64,000 bases of DNA, from positions 1-64,000 of the forward strand of contig JAQXTR010000011.1 in the NCBI GenBank assembly GCA_029219585.1, written 5' to 3'. Below the pieces are notes generated by a model. The model was not told where the DNA came from. It saw nothing but the letters and a program-made list of their open reading frames with translations, and ran no database searches. This DNA comes from Clostridiales bacterium (GTDB lineage Bacteria; Bacillota; Clostridia; UBA1381). Position 1 is the first letter of the stretch. Each line of letters starts with the position of its first letter. Both the position numbers and the translations under genes were made by a program. This document shows positions 1 to 8,132 of the stretch, piece by piece.

Positions 1-206
1 CCAAAATCGTTATTGTCAGCGCGGATATGCCCGAGCACAGAGGGGCATTCGAAAAAAATGATTACGATAGGATATGTAACCTGCTGCTCAAAACCCTTGC
101 CGATTTAAAGGCTGCCGGGGCAGAGCTGGCGGCAATAACCGCCAACACGGAGCATATTGTCTGGAATCAAAAAGATATGCGATGGGTTGGAAATAACTCT
201 TGCTGA
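1..206 (+). pseudogene. Aspartate/glutamate racemase family fragment, apparently broken
   Basis: The frame open from base 3 to a stop at 204-206 gives 67 residues, beginning KIVIVSADMPEH and passing through AAITANTEHIVWNQ. The ANTEHIV stretch resembles the N-terminal catalytic loop (NT-x-H) of YgeA-like Asp/Glu racemases, which interconvert amino-acid enantiomers. A full family member runs about 230 residues and continues well past this motif. Here the frame stops about 20 codons later, and another frame (187-255, reading LEITLAEFFDDELF) stays open to a stop at 253-255. I see no second catalytic loop. An internal deletion or frameshift is the simplest reading. The 5' part lies outside the window, so truncation by assembly error cannot be excluded. 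Family assignment is moderate. Confidence 0.55.
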
Positions 207-258
207 ATTTTTTGATGATGAGCTTTTTACTTCTCTTGAGCAGGAGATAAAATAACTG

Positions 259-302
259 TAAAAAAACACGTCACCTATGCTGTTTCAAAGCGAAGTGACG
301 TG
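259..302 (-). terminator. Intrinsic terminator of tmRNA gene
   Basis: An 8-bp perfect stem (CACGTCAC at 267-274 with GTGACGTG at 295-302) is followed on the minus strand by a run of seven T. It lies 8 bases past the CCA end of the tmRNA. Confidence 0.8.
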
Positions 303-310
303 AAATCAAA

Positions 311-665
311 TGGTGGAGCTGACGAGAATCGAACTCGTGTCCGAAAACAAATCCACCTAAGTTTCTCCGAGCGCAGGTTATGTTTAACATTCCCTTTGTC
401 AAAACTTCATAACCAAAGCTATGACATCAGTAGCTTCTGATGCATGGCAAGAGCCGAAGCATTCCCTTGCTCACGTTCACCACTCAAATGATGCCTCAGC
501 CTGTGCCGTGGTAGTCACAGGGGAGACAACGCTGCAATTAGGCAGCGTAAGCTAATTCTGTATCGTTAGCGTTTATATTTAAAGTTTGAGCCTTATTAAC
601 GCGGCTGACTCATCCGCGGCTCGCTTCTCAAGCTTCCTCGTCCCCGTCGAAGCCATTGCAGCCCC
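311..665 (-). ncRNA. ssrA: Transfer-messenger RNA (tmRNA), one-piece
   Basis: The minus strand begins GGGGCTGCAATGGCTTCGAC and ends with GTTCGATTCTCGTC followed by AGCTCCACCA. These are the tRNA-like acceptor and T-arm hallmarks of tmRNA, with CCA encoded. Length is about 355 nt, normal for a one-piece tmRNA. The tag reading frame lies at 538-570: GCT AAC GAT ACA GAA TTA GCT TAC GCT GCC TAA, encoding ANDTELAYAA (plus the alanine carried by the RNA itself). The tag ends in the usual -AA degron read by ClpXP-type proteases. With SmpB (not in this window) it rescues stalled ribosomes. It has its own promoter and terminator. Confidence 0.97.
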
Positions 666-684
666 ATAAGGTTTTATTAATAAT

Positions 685-713
685 AGTATAGCATAATTAT
701 ATACTTATTTCAA
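685..713 (-). promoter_or_regulatory. Promoter of tmRNA gene
   Basis: On the minus strand, -35 TTGAAA (708-713) and -10 TATACT (685-690) are separated by 17 bases. They sit about 20 bases upstream of the mature tmRNA 5' end, leaving a short leader for RNase P to remove. Confidence 0.8.
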
Positions 714-781
714 GTAGTTTATAGTATATTTTTTGTAAACTTTCTGTTAATCGGACGCCGGACGTATAGTTGGACAGTGTC

Positions 782-810
782 TTGACAAACATTCATTTAT
801 ATGGTACAAT
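782..810 (+). promoter_or_regulatory. Promoter of methyltransferase gene
   Basis: TTGACA (782-787), 17-base spacer, TACAAT (805-810). Downstream lies an AGGAAAGGG ribosome binding site for the gene starting at 843. Confidence 0.8.
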
Positions 811-842
811 CGTGATTATAAACAGGAAAGGGATAAATACAA

Positions 843-1577
843 ATGCTTCAATACAGGGATTTTGCGTATATATATGATAAGCTTATGCATGAGGATGTGG
901 ACTATCCGGCATGGTGTGATTATATTGAGAATCTTTTCGACCGCCACGGTTCGGCACCGGATACGATATGCGAGCTTGCCTGCGGCACCGGCAGCATGAC
1001 TGTGCTGCTGCAGCAGCGGGGATATGATATAACCGGTGTTGATATAAGCGAGGATATGCTGGCTGTCGCTTCGAATAAGCTGAAAAAGCCGAAGCTTATA
1101 CACAGTGATATGGCAAGGCTTAATCCGCTAAAGCGGTTTGACGCTTTCCTGTGCATGATTGACGGTCTGAACTATGTGATTGCACCCGCTCAGCTGCAGA
1201 AAACCTTCAATATGGTAAGAAACAGTCTTAACGGTGAAGGCATATTCATATTTGACATCAGTACGCGGTATAAGCTTGAAAATGTGCTTGGCAATAACAC
1301 ATTTATTCACTCAGGGTATGATGTTTTTTACTCATGGCAGAACAGATATATTGAAAGGTACAATCTATGTGATATGTATCTGAACTTTTTTGTGAGAGAT
1401 AAGGCGGAGTACTACAGACGTTTTGAGGAACGTCATTTGCAGCGGGGATGGAGCGAAAAGCAGCTTCGGACAATGCTGTGCCGCGCGGGCTTTTCGGATA
1501 TAACGGTATATGATGAGCTTTCCTTCTGTGAGCCGAAAGCAGACAGCGACAGAATAGTATTTGTCTGTAAGGAGTAA
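843..1577 (+). CDS. Class I SAM-dependent methyltransferase
   Basis: A 244-residue soluble protein with the Rossmann-fold methyltransferase layout. An N-terminal helix (YDKLMHEDVDY) precedes motif I at about residues 43-50 (ELACGTGS, the SAM-binding glycine loop). The acidic end of strand 2 follows (TGVDISEDML, about 64-73), then a DGLNYV segment. This arrangement is typical of the YqeM/DUF-type small-molecule methyltransferases common in Clostridia. The substrate cannot be read from sequence. It has its own promoter and stands alone, convergent with the envelope operon ending at 1638. An AGGAAAGGG site supports the ATG at 843. Family is sure, specific role unknown. Confidence 0.9.
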   Translation: MLQYRDFAYIYDKLMHEDVDYPAWCDYIENLFDRHGSAPDTICELACGTGSMTVLLQQRGYDITGVDISEDMLAVASNKLKKPKLIHSDMARLNPLKRFDAFLCMIDGLNYVIAPAQLQKTFNMVRNSLNGEGIFIFDISTRYKLENVLGNNTFIHSGYDVFYSWQNRYIERYNLCDMYLNFFVRDKAEYYRRFEERHLQRGWSEKQLRTMLCRAGFSDITVYDELSFCEPKADSDRIVFVCKE

Positions 1578-1637
1578 TTCCTAAAGACATTAACAGTTCA
1601 TATACTTATTCTGCCGCCGATTAAAGCTTTGCTTAGA

Positions 1638-2474
1638 TTATGAAGTTTTTTGGAAGTGCTGGTAGTCTCTGTATGATGACCATGAGCCGCCCCATTCCCA
1701 ACCATACTTTTCGACAAAGATTCTATATATTTCCGTGCCGGGACCGATATAGGCGGCCTTGGCTGTTTCGCCGGACCATGCTGAAACATCTCTTGACCAA
1801 TATTGCTGTGCGTTCTGATGAGCGCCTGTACCGTTTGCGTTTACATATGGATTTATCTGAGGATTGATATCAATGGCTCTGCCTAAGGCATGCTTTGACA
1901 ATCTGCCGCTTCCGTCTGTGGATTCACGGTAGTTGAAGGCAGAGGTGTTATTGTTATCAATGGACAAATAGTCGTCTGCATTGTATTTGTCAATAAGCTC
2001 CATATGTTCAATAGGATATTTTGTATCAAACAGCTCGGCAAATATATCAAGAACCTCTTCTGCCAGTGCTTTGTTTACAATCATATGTCCTTGTGTAATA
2101 TTATATTCAAAATCATAGTGCGGGATGGTTAAATATGAGAGCTCATCGTATGTAACAGAAGCGCCCGCAGGCATAGAGTATCCCGCCATACTCCGGCGTA
2201 TATCATCGGGAATATCTGTCGCCGTTCCTCTTCTTTGTATCGGTTCGGGAGTCGGTGCATCGGTCGGTGACTCTGACTCCTCCGGCTGAACAGACGGTGT
2301 TGCTGCGGCAGCCGAAGGGCTTTCCGTGGGCGGAGGCGTGTTGTTTGTATTATTTGTCTTTGAGTGAATCAGAACAACAGCCAGCAAAAGAAGGATTATC
2401 GGCACGAGTATTATTCCGATTACTGCATTTCTCTTTCTGTTTCTTTTTTTTACAACTTCTTTCCTGTAATCCAT
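1638..2474 (-). CDS. Membrane-anchored M15 family peptidase (peptidoglycan carboxypeptidase/endopeptidase type)
   Basis: A 278-residue protein: a basic N-terminus (about 1-17), one membrane segment (about 18-38), then a Ser/Thr/Pro/Glu-rich linker to about residue 85. The extracellular catalytic domain follows. The zinc-site motifs of the M15 (VanY/M15C) family are visible: SKHALGRAIDINP (His and Asp ligands) and DYQHFQ near the C-terminus (third ligand His). Such enzymes trim peptide crosslinks of the cell wall as D,D-carboxypeptidases or L-Ala-D-Glu endopeptidases; which one is not decidable here. An AGGT-type site precedes the ATG. It is the second gene of an operon with the zinc-ribbon protein at 2492-3412 (17-base gap). 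Confidence 0.88.
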   Translation of the reverse strand: MDYRKEVVKKRNRKRNAVIGIILVPIILLLLAVVLIHSKTNNTNNTPPPTESPSAAAATPSVQPEESESPTDAPTPEPIQRRGTATDIPDDIRRSMAGYSMPAGASVTYDELSYLTIPHYDFEYNITQGHMIVNKALAEEVLDIFAELFDTKYPIEHMELIDKYNADDYLSIDNNNTSAFNYRESTDGSGRLSKHALGRAIDINPQINPYVNANGTGAHQNAQQYWSRDVSAWSGETAKAAYIGPGTEIYRIFVEKYGWEWGGSWSSYRDYQHFQKTS

Positions 2475-2491
2475 ATGGACCTCCGATGTTT

Positions 2492-3412
2492 TTAATATGC
2501 TTTGATGTATGTAATTGCGGTATCATTCCATTTTGTACCGTAATACAAGCTGTTTATTGTCAGGCGGATAGATTTTGTTTCAATTATACCGCCCAGATCA
2601 AGCTCAATCAGATCCATCGTGTCATCAAGTACGAAATTGCGTGATTCGCCGTTGCTGAAGGTGATTGTGCAGTTCTGTACACGATTGTTATTTCTCCATA
2701 CATCCGGATTTTTATGGTATCCGTTAAGGATCTGAATACAGCTGACATACTGGATGCTGTCAGAGGATATTTCTATCCATTCGTTTATTCCGCCGTAGCT
2801 GCTTTTGCTCGGCGCCCATTTTGTCTGAAGATCCTTAGACAAAACAGCTTCGGCGCTATATTGTCCTCCTTCTGTATCTGTACCTCTTGTGCTTGACGCC
2901 GTTACTCTGTCAAAAACGGGCAGAGGCAGCTCAGTAGGCGCAGAGGTTGGCTTTGCGGTAGGAGAAATATCATGATGAGATACGACATCATACCTGTATT
3001 CGGTGTCTGAAGAACGCAATAGCAGAAAATATACGGTGCATCCGGCTAAGACAATAATCAGAGCCAACAGAATAATCATTATTATGGGAAATGTGTTATT
3101 TGTCTTAGGGGTATTGGGATGGGTACGATTGCGGTATGTATCATCGGCGGCACCGGAATTTCCGTAATTATGCGGAGCAGTGTTTGGGGCAGAGGACTGA
3201 TTAGAGGCATTGTCTATCCGTTCGCCGCAGCTGCCGCAGAAGATGGATCCGTAAGGCTGAGGTTCTCCGCATCTCTTGCAAATTATAAAGTCTTCGGGGG
3301 TACTGTTTGTCGGCTGCCGCCCGGTGTCTTCACATGAGCTGACAGGTTCGCCGCAGTTATAGCAAAATTTATCATTCGGGTCAATAGAATGTCCGCATTT
3401 TATACAATTCAT
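2492..3412 (-). CDS. Zinc-ribbon membrane protein with extracellular discoidin-like (NADase-type glycan-binding) domain
   Basis: About 306 residues from the ATG at 3412, chosen because AGGAGG (3419-3424) sits six bases upstream. An in-frame ATG eight codons earlier lies upstream of that site and lacks one of its own. Two cytoplasmic zinc ribbons come first (CIKCG...CYNCG and CKRCG...CGSCG), then a Pro/Asn-rich linker. A single membrane helix rich in I/L follows (about residues 105-130), then a Pro/Thr linker. The C-terminal beta-domain has the ASSTRG...WAP...WIEI...NGY pattern of F5/8-type C or NADase-type glycan-binding domains. Clostridia carry many such zinc-ribbon/sensor-like surface proteins. 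Function is unknown; the shared operon with an M15 wall peptidase suggests an envelope role. Confidence 0.8.
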   Translation of the reverse strand: MNCIKCGHSIDPNDKFCYNCGEPVSSCEDTGRQPTNSTPEDFIICKRCGEPQPYGSIFCGSCGERIDNASNQSSAPNTAPHNYGNSGAADDTYRNRTHPNTPKTNNTFPIIMIILLALIIVLAGCTVYFLLLRSSDTEYRYDVVSHHDISPTAKPTSAPTELPLPVFDRVTASSTRGTDTEGGQYSAEAVLSKDLQTKWAPSKSSYGGINEWIEISSDSIQYVSCIQILNGYHKNPDVWRNNNRVQNCTITFSNGESRNFVLDDTMDLIELDLGGIIETKSIRLTINSLYYGTKWNDTAITYIKAY

Positions 3413-3497
3413 ATTCGTCCTCCTATAAAAAATCAATTTATATAGAGTATATCATAAATTTGACCGGTTTTCAAGGTATATATTGTATAAAAAACTA

Positions 3498-3526
3498 TTG
3501 ATTTTGTGTCGGCAGTAGTGTATAAT
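3498..3526 (+). promoter_or_regulatory. Promoter upstream of crcB
   Basis: TTGATT (3498-3503), 17-base spacer, TATAAT (3521-3526). It is followed by a leader of about 84 bases before crcB. I looked for a fluoride riboswitch in the leader and did not recognise one. Confidence 0.7.
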
Positions 3527-3616
3527 AAAGTCTAATTTATAGAAAAAACTCCTTTTGCTTATTATACGGTCAGAGGGAGATAGTGTTGAGATTTGAGAGA
3601 AAGGGGTTGATTTAGA

Positions 3617-3973
3617 ATGACCGGATTTTTATTTGTGGGTATAGGAGGCGCTGCGGGCGCTGTACTGCGATATGCAATAAGCATGATACCGTGCAGGTCG
3701 GCGTTCCCGGTTTCTACATTGCTTATAAATGTTTTTGGGGCTTTGCTTATCGGATATATTGCCGGATTTGCGGGTAAAAAAAATATTCCCGAAAATATGA
3801 CGCTGCTTTTAAAGACCGGGTTATGCGGAGGTTTTACGACCTTTTCCACGTTTTCTATGGAAGCGTATAATTTATTGCGCAGCGGCAGCTATGGTCTTAT
3901 GGGATTATATATTTTATTAAGTGTGATCGGTTCCGTTATCGGGGTATGGTGCGGAATCATGCTTGCCTCATAA
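3617..3973 (+). CDS. crcB: Fluoride efflux channel CrcB/Fluc
   Basis: An 118-residue membrane protein with four hydrophobic segments (about residues 1-20, 33-52, 65-80, 95-116). It carries the Fluc signatures GGAAGAVLRY near the N-terminus, the TLLINVFG segment (the conserved Asn that lines the pore), and GGFTTFSTFS in helix 3 (the Phe-box and sodium-binding region). Fluc dimers export fluoride passively and protect enolase and pyrophosphatase. Length matches the family (about 120-130). It has its own promoter. A single copy is present here, so it should act as a homodimer unless a partner lies elsewhere. Confidence 0.95.
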   Translation: MTGFLFVGIGGAAGAVLRYAISMIPCRSAFPVSTLLINVFGALLIGYIAGFAGKKNIPENMTLLLKTGLCGGFTTFSTFSMEAYNLLRSGSYGLMGLYILLSVIGSVIGVWCGIMLAS

Positions 3974-4025
3974 AGCTGATCAAGTATTTTTATTGTTATC
4001 ATATATTAAACGGAGGTGTATCGGA

Positions 4026-4211
4026 ATGAGTATGCAGTACGAAGCGGCAATTGTTTACTTACAGCAAAACAGGTTGGGGCAGTGGGTTCATAATAAGACA
4101 ATTCAGAAGGCTGTCGAGAGCAGCCGTATTGCTCCCGAAACGAAGGAATATTTGAAAACACTTAAGAGAAAGACTGTTACCGCCAAGAAAACACAAAACA
4201 GCGTCCTTTGA
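4026..4211 (+). CDS. Small basic protein of unknown function
   Basis: A 61-residue protein beginning MSMQYEAAIVYLQQN. The start at 4026 is chosen because GGAGGTG (4012-4018) lies seven bases upstream; a longer frame from 3963 overlaps crcB and lacks such a site. The protein is helical and Lys-rich toward its C-terminus (LKTLKRKTVTAKK). It has no membrane segment, cysteine motif or signal peptide. It sits 52 bases after crcB and may share its transcript. I do not recognise the family. Confidence 0.6.
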   Translation: MSMQYEAAIVYLQQNRLGQWVHNKTIQKAVESSRIAPETKEYLKTLKRKTVTAKKTQNSVL

Positions 4212-4237
4212 TTTTTTACAATTTACAGCGTGCTGAC

Positions 4238-4262
4238 AAAAACGGAGCCGTTAAAGGCTCCG
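4238..4262 (-). terminator. Intrinsic terminator of the SSB-like gene
   Basis: CGGAGCC (4243-4249) and GGCTCCG (4256-4262) form a 7-bp stem with a 6-base loop. On the minus strand this is followed by TTTTT, just past the stop codon at 4270. Confidence 0.85.
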
Positions 4263-4269
4263 CAGCAGG

Positions 4270-4938
4270 TTATACATTTACTTCATCCTTATGCTCATTA
4301 TCGTGCTCATTTCCGTGATTGTCGTCGATAAGCTCCATACGGTTCACAGATACCTCATAAGCGGTTTTTGTGATTGTTTCCTCATCATTTATGCGCTTCT
4401 GGTAGTTACGGGACTGAATCCTGCCCCAGACCTTTACGTTGTCGCCGACATTAAGCGTTTTTGCATATCGCGCATTTCTACCCCATGCAATAACGGGTAT
4501 GTAGTCGGATTTATTGTAGCTTCTGTTTACGGCTATAAGCAGATCCGTTATTTCGCGTCCGAAGGGCGTGGTTCTGTAGACGGGAGCCTTACAGATGAAG
4601 CCGTTGAGATAAAGCATATTTGGGTTGTGACTGTGCTCACCGTTGTTTTTCTGAATATCCTTTGCAAAAATTGTAAGAACAAGTCGGTTTTCGCCGCTGG
4701 GCTCATAGCTGTTGTAGGAACGGAACTGTCCTTCGATATCAACAACATCACCGACTCCGAAGCTCTCTCCTGCGAGAAGTCGTTCGGACACCATTATGCG
4801 TACGGAATCATCCGTTCCGCTGAGCCTGGGTATATTCAGTGTAAAAGTGTAGAATTTTTCGGCATATATTTCATGGTTGAACCTGAATTCATCCATAATA
4901 GTGCCTGTAACTTGTGCCTGATTGTTTGTAATATCCAT
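4270..4938 (-). CDS. Single-stranded DNA-binding protein with two tandem OB folds
   Basis: A 222-residue protein made of two OB-fold halves. Residues about 1-97 hold strands such as AQVTGTIMD...FYTFTLNIPRLSGTDDSVRIMVSERL...VDIEGQFRSYN. Residues about 108-200 hold NGFICKAPVYRTTPFGREITDLLIAVNR...DYIPVIAWGRNARYA...VKVWGRIQSRNY, the classic bacterial SSB core. It ends in a His/Asp/Glu-rich acidic tail (about 203-222). This tail lacks the usual DDDIPF tip used to recruit partners. Tandem-OB SSB paralogues are known in Clostridia besides the housekeeping SSB. It likely binds single-stranded DNA; its exact cellular job is inferred. Confidence 0.88.
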   Translation of the reverse strand: MDITNNQAQVTGTIMDEFRFNHEIYAEKFYTFTLNIPRLSGTDDSVRIMVSERLLAGESFGVGDVVDIEGQFRSYNSYEPSGENRLVLTIFAKDIQKNNGEHSHNPNMLYLNGFICKAPVYRTTPFGREITDLLIAVNRSYNKSDYIPVIAWGRNARYAKTLNVGDNVKVWGRIQSRNYQKRINDEETITKTAYEVSVNRMELIDDNHGNEHDNEHKDEVNV

Positions 4939-5056
4939 AATGATAATCCTCCTTAGTTTACTACAGTCCGCATTACGAACCGTAATCGTTATTTCAGTTA
5001 CAATTATTTATATGCTTGTCCGGCGTAAAATATGACTATAAATTTCATAATAAACC

Positions 5057-5085
5057 TTGACAAATGCCTCTGAAAATGAGATAAT
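5057..5085 (+). promoter_or_regulatory. Promoter for the 5105 gene and valS
   Basis: TTGACA (5057-5062), 17-base spacer, GATAAT (5080-5085). The next start codon is 20 bases on. No T-box leader fits between this promoter and valS. Confidence 0.8.
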
Positions 5086-5104
5086 AAAAGGCAGGTGATG
5101 TTAA

Positions 5105-5302
5105 ATGGTTATAAAAATTGTATTACTGGCAATATGTGCGCTGCTGCTTGCTGTATGCTACAGAGCACAGAGCTTTGCCGAAAAGATAATGAAGAAAAAA
5201 GAAGATGAAATTACCGATGACCTTATTCTAAGGATAAAAGGAGTTGCATTGGTGATTTCCGTAATTGTTTTTGTCGGTACTATGATTTTTTTCAAAAATT
5301 AA
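5105..5302 (+). CDS. Small membrane protein of unknown function upstream of valS
   Basis: A 65-residue protein with two hydrophobic segments (about residues 2-19 and 45-63). They flank a charged cytoplasm-like stretch containing MKKKEDEITDDL, so it is probably a two-pass hairpin in the membrane. Its GGCAGGTGATG site and the promoter at 5057-5085 support it as the first gene of the transcript leading into valS, 20 bases downstream. I recognise no family. Hairpin membrane proteins like this often go unannotated. Confidence 0.65.
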   Translation: MVIKIVLLAICALLLAVCYRAQSFAEKIMKKKEDEITDDLILRIKGVALVISVIVFVGTMIFFKN

Positions 5303-5322
5303 GTAAGAAAGGATTATAGAAA

Positions 5323-8031
5323 ATGGAAGACGCAAAGAATATTGCAAAAACGTATAATCCTCAGGAATTTGAGGATAAGTTATATAACAACTGGGTGACG
5401 AAAGGCTATTTTCATGCTGAAGTCAATGCAAAGAAAAAGCCGTTTACGATTGTTATACCACCACCGAATGTAACGGGTCAGCTTCATATGGGACATGCCT
5501 TTGACGAAACGCTGCAGGATATTCTTATCAGATATAAGAGAATGCAGGGTTATGAAGCACTGTGGGTGCCGGGCACTGACCATGCCGGCATTGCAACGCA
5601 GATCAAGGTTGAGGCGGAGCTGCGCGAGAAGGAAGGACTTACGCGTTATGATTTGGGACGTGATAAGTTTTTGGAGAGAGTATGGGACTGGAAGGAAAAG
5701 TTCGGCAGCAGGATTATTAATCAGCTCAAGAAAATAGGCTCCTCCTGCGACTGGGACAGAGAGCGCTTTACGATGGATGAGGGCTGTTCAAGAGCAGTAC
5801 GCGAAGTGTTTGTAAATCTCTACAACAAAGGGCTGATATACCGCGGACCGAGAATAATAAACTGGTGTCCGAACTGTATTACGGCTCTTTCAAATGAGGA
5901 GGTTGAGCATACAGAGCAGGCGGGGCATTTCTGGCACATAAAATATCCGATTAAGGGTACAGACGATTTTGTTATAATCGCCACAACCCGTCCGGAAACT
6001 TTGTTCGGTGATACTGCAGTTGCGGTGAATCCGGAGGATGAAAGATATAAGGATATAATAGGGAAAACACTCCTTCTGCCGCTTACTGACAGAGAAATAC
6101 CGGTTATTGCGGATGAATATGTTGATAAGGAATTCGGAACAGGCTGCGTAAAGATTACGCCTGCTCATGATCCGAACGACTTTGAGGTAGGAAAGAGACA
6201 TGACCTTGAGATCATAAAGGTTATGAATGATGATGCGACTATGAACTCCTACGCAGGAAAGTATGAGGGCATGGACAGATATGAATGCCGCAGGGCGATG
6301 GTTAAGGATCTTGAGGAGATGGGACTTCTTGTCAAGATTGAAGAACACAGCCACAATGTGGGGCAGTGCTACCGCTGCGGCACCACAATTGAGCCTATTG
6401 TATCGGATCAATGGTTTGTAAAGATGAAACCGCTTGCAGAGGCTGCAATTAAGGCAGTTAACGACAAGCATACGGAATTTGTTCCCGAGCGCTTCTCAAA
6501 GATATATATGAACTGGATGGAGAACGTATACGACTGGTGTATTTCGCGTCAGCTATGGTGGGGACACAGAATACCGGCATTTTACTGTGACGAATGCGGA
6601 GAAATGACCGTTTCCAAGGAGGACATCACGGTATGCCCCAAGTGCGGCGGCAAGGTACGCCAGGAGGAGGATGTACTCGATACATGGTTCTCGTCCGCAC
6701 TCTGGCCTTTCTCTACACTCGGCTGGCCGGACAAGACACCGGAGCTGGATTACTTCTATCCGACAAGCGTGCTTGTAACAGGCTATGATATTATCTTCTT
6801 CTGGGTATCAAGAATGATATTTTCCGCGTGTGAGCATACAGGACAGGCACCGTTTAAGCATGTATTCATTCACGGTCTTGTACGTGACGGTAAGGGTGAG
6901 AAAATGTCAAAGTCAAAGGGCAACGGTGTTGATCCGCTGAAGATAATTGATATGTACGGTGCTGATGCGCTCCGTTTCACTCTTGTAACCGGTGTTGCGC
7001 CCGGCAATGACATGAGATTCCCTGTTACCTATGATCCGCCGGTGCCGGCAGGAAAGAACCCTGATATAAATGTAAATAAGATAGTCGGCGCGCCCGGTGT
7101 TGAGGCAAGCAGAAATTTTGCCAATAAGATATGGAACGCATCACGGTTTGCGCTTATGAATCTGGATATAACGGAAAACAAGCTTCCGCAGTCCTGCGAT
7201 TTGCAGCTGGAGGATAAATGGATATTGTCACTCTTTAACACGCTTGTAAAAGAGGTTACAACAAATCTGGATAATTTCGAGCTTGGTGTTGCTGCGGCTA
7301 AAATTTACAGCTTCATCTGGGAAAAGCTCTGTGACTGGTATATTGAGCTTATAAAGCCGAGATTGTTTGACAAGGAGAACCCGACGGGTAAAACCGCGCA
7401 GTATGTTCTCACTTATGTGCTTTCAAGCACAATGCAGGTACTGCACCCGTTCATGCCGTTTATTACAGAGGAAATCTGGCAGCACCTCCCGCACGAGGGT
7501 GAGAGCATTGTAATAAGCCGTTATCCCGAATACGATGAAAAGCTCTGCTACCCTGATGAGGAGAAGCAGATGGAGATGATTATGGGAGCGATTTCTGCCG
7601 TAAGAAACAGACGCGCGGAGATGAATGTTCCTCCGTCAAAGAAGGCAAAGACAATCATTGTTACAGAGAATACGGACGTGTTTGAAAAGGGCACAGCATT
7701 TTTTGAAAAGCTTGCATCGGCAAGCGAGGTTATTGTAACGGGCGCAAAGGACGGCATAGACGCAAATGCGGTTAATATTGTTGTTCACGGCGCGGAAATT
7801 TTCCTGCCTATGAGCGAGCTTGTTGACAAAGACAAGGAGCTTGCAAGGCTTAACGCTGAAAAGAAGAAGCTTGAGGGCGAGATAAAGCGCGCTGACGGTA
7901 AGCTCAATAACGCGGGCTTTGTCGCAAAGGCTCCTCAGAAGCTTGTAGATGAGGAAAAGGCTAAGCTTGAAAAGTACAGGGATATGCTTGACAAGGTGCT
8001 TGAAAGTATAAAGACAATGGAAGAGATGTAA
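5323..8031 (+). CDS. valS: Valyl-tRNA synthetase
   Basis: A 902-residue class I synthetase that charges tRNA-Val with valine and edits threonine mischarging. The HIGH-type motif is in [12 protein letters not shown] (about 49-60), followed by Rossmann and CP1 editing segments ([18 protein letters not shown]) and zinc-like cysteine pairs (CDECG...CPKCG). The KMSKS loop is [11 protein letters not shown] (about 526-536). The anticodon-binding domain has [17 protein letters not shown]-terminal coiled-coil arm spans about 835-900. An extra stretch of about 26 residues (about 567-592, Pro/Asn/Lys-rich) separates GNDMRF from VEASRNF, which are nearly adjacent in most ValS. It is cotranscribed with the small membrane protein upstream and ends at a strong terminator. 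Confidence 0.97.
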   Translation: MEDAKNIAKTYNPQEFEDKLYNNWVTKGYFHAEVNAKKKPFTIVIPPPNVTGQLHMGHAFDETLQDILIRYKRMQGYEALWVPGTDHAGIATQIKVEAELREKEGLTRYDLGRDKFLERVWDWKEKFGSRIINQLKKIGSSCDWDRERFTMDEGCSRAVREVFVNLYNKGLIYRGPRIINWCPNCITALSNEEVEHTEQAGHFWHIKYPIKGTDDFVIIATTRPETLFGDTAVAVNPEDERYKDIIGKTLLLPLTDREIPVIADEYVDKEFGTGCVKITPAHDPNDFEVGKRHDLEIIKVMNDDATMNSYAGKYEGMDRYECRRAMVKDLEEMGLLVKIEEHSHNVGQCYRCGTTIEPIVSDQWFVKMKPLAEAAIKAVNDKHTEFVPERFSKIYMNWMENVYDWCISRQLWWGHRIPAFYCDECGEMTVSKEDITVCPKCGGKVRQEEDVLDTWFSSALWPFSTLGWPDKTPELDYFYPTSVLVTGYDIIFFWVSRMIFSACEHTGQAPFKHVFIHGLVRDGKGEKMSKSKGNGVDPLKIIDMYGADALRFTLVTGVAPGNDMRFPVTYDPPVPAGKNPDINVNKIVGAPGVEASRNFANKIWNASRFALMNLDITENKLPQSCDLQLEDKWILSLFNTLVKEVTTNLDNFELGVAAAKIYSFIWEKLCDWYIELIKPRLFDKENPTGKTAQYVLTYVLSSTMQVLHPFMPFITEEIWQHLPHEGESIVISRYPEYDEKLCYPDEEKQMEMIMGAISAVRNRRAEMNVPPSKKAKTIIVTENTDVFEKGTAFFEKLASASEVIVTGAKDGIDANAVNIVVHGAEIFLPMSELVDKDKELARLNAEKKKLEGEIKRADGKLNNAGFVAKAPQKLVDEEKAKLEKYRDMLDKVLESIKTMEEM

Positions 8032-8034
8032 AAT

Positions 8035-8079
8035 AAAAGGATATACCGCTTTGTTTTCACATATGCGGTATATCCTTTT
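8035..8079 (+). terminator. Terminator hairpin after valS
   Basis: A 15-bp perfect inverted repeat (8035-8049 AAAAGGATATACCGC with 8065-8079 GCGGTATATCCTTTT) surrounds a 15-base loop. It carries T-runs on the + strand and can work in both directions. Confidence 0.8.
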
Positions 8080-8089
8080 CGAATAAGTG

Positions 8090-8098
8090 TGGTATAAT
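8090..8098 (+). promoter_or_regulatory. Extended -10 promoter of folC
   Basis: TGGTATAAT (8090-8098) is a perfect extended -10 element. No good -35 lies 17 bases upstream, where the valS terminator ends. Confidence 0.55.
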
Positions 8099-8132
8099 AT
8101 AAATATATATTATCAGGAGGAGAACAAGAACG

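Noticed and set aside
3527-3616. Fluoride riboswitch ahead of crcB
   Set aside because: The leader lacks the conserved pseudoknot sequences of the crcB motif; only an A/G-rich stretch is seen.
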